Shown here: positions 63,701 to 64,000 of the stretch, piece after piece
Numbering within the stretch: position 1 is the first letter of the stretch
How the letters are laid out: the number at the start of each line of letters is the position of its first letter
Source of the DNA: Zygaena filipendulae
Taxonomy: Eukaryota; Arthropoda; Insecta; Lepidoptera; Zygaenidae
Direction of reading: 5' to 3'
DNA length: 64,000 nucleotides
Assembly (NCBI GenBank): GCA_907165275.2
Contig: OU015675.1
Location: 2,931,501 to 2,995,500 of the forward strand
Position numbers and translations under genes: made by a program
Notes under the pieces: model-generated
Databases searched by the model: none
Told to the model about the DNA's origin: nothing
Seen by the model: only the letters and a program-made list of their open reading frames with translations

Positions 63701-64000
63701 ATGCCAAAAACCGGCGCAACGAGTTATCAAAAGTTCCTTAAAAAGGAGAAAGCGAAAACAAAATTGAAAGCAAAGAAAGATCTGCCTGTAGGAACAAATG
63801 TGACAAAAACTAATTTTAAGGTCAAAAAGATAGCGATAAAAGAACAGTTGAAGCAGCATAGCCAGAACGAAGCATTATCACTAAAGAAGTTAAATGCCAA
63901 CGAACTTTTGTCTCGTTTATATCACTCTAATGTGAACTCCCTCATAGGGGCTTTAGATGGACTAAAAGAGCTAATAACCTCTCACCCTGAGGTTTTGGGT
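63701..64000 (+). CDS. TEX10: Second copy of TEX10-like exon 1 (runs off the window)
   Basis: It repeats 53021-53320 with a single silent change seen (AAATTGAAAGC for AAATTAAAAGC). The leader GTTCGTGTATTAACATAAAA is also the same. The open frame continues to the window edge, so whether the rest of the gene follows cannot be seen. It could be a true duplication or the other haplotype left in the assembly. Confidence 0.85.
   Translation, partial: MPKTGATSYQKFLKKEKAKTKLKAKKDLPVGTNVTKTNFKVKKIAIKEQLKQHSQNEALSLKKLNANELLSRLYHSNVNSLIGALDGLKELITSHPEVLG

Overview
The window looks like nuclear DNA of an insect, most probably a moth or butterfly (Lepidoptera). It is AT-rich. Its two recognisable host genes are spliced and sit in a sea of transposons typical of lepidopteran genomes: mariner elements, tRNA-headed SINEs, Helitron-like repeats ending in CTAGT next to a CCGCGG stem, and fold-back MITEs. 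The species cannot be told from the sequence. I saw no rRNA, free-standing tRNA gene, CRISPR array or bacterial operon.

Layout. 1-15.8 kb is gene-free and transposon-rich. It holds two mariner elements with intact-looking transposases (261-1546 and 4022-5300), a TIR element packed with CTCAAG motifs, fold-back MITEs, a SINE and many Helitron-like pieces. 15.8-24.8 kb is a 9 kb AT-rich stretch nearly free of recognisable repeats and without a supported gene. 25.3-37.1 kb holds a minus-strand gene that I rebuilt from ten exons with consistent splice sites and phases (429 codons). It encodes an F-box protein resembling FBXO33, and its introns are full of nested MITEs. 38-40.5 kb is upstream sequence and repeats.

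40.5-47.5 kb is one LTR retroelement with two 456-bp LTRs and a CATG target duplication. It has no gag/pol and carries nested insertions, the largest being a 4.16-kb element with an 8-bp target duplication (42168-46325). A 3.6-kb second copy of that element lies at 57519-61118 with a different 8-bp duplication. Both copies carry, on the minus strand, a series of exon-like segments with good splice sites, so the element seems to have picked up part of a multi-exon gene.

48.3-52.9 kb holds three copies of a second 8-bp-TSD element (1.2-1.46 kb), two of them facing each other. 53.0-55.7 kb is a two-exon gene for a TEX10/Ipi1-like ribosome-biogenesis protein (650 codons). It is followed by a partial duplication of its own 3' part. 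At 62.4-64.0 kb the promoter and first exon of this gene appear a second time. The two copies serve as empty sites for each other: the copy at 53 kb lacks a Harbinger-type insertion, and the copy at 63 kb lacks two of the 8-bp-TSD elements.

The two host genes have no evident functional link (ubiquitin ligase substrate receptor; large-subunit ribosome assembly). They do share an unexplained 16-bp motif near their 5' ends, in the sense direction in both.
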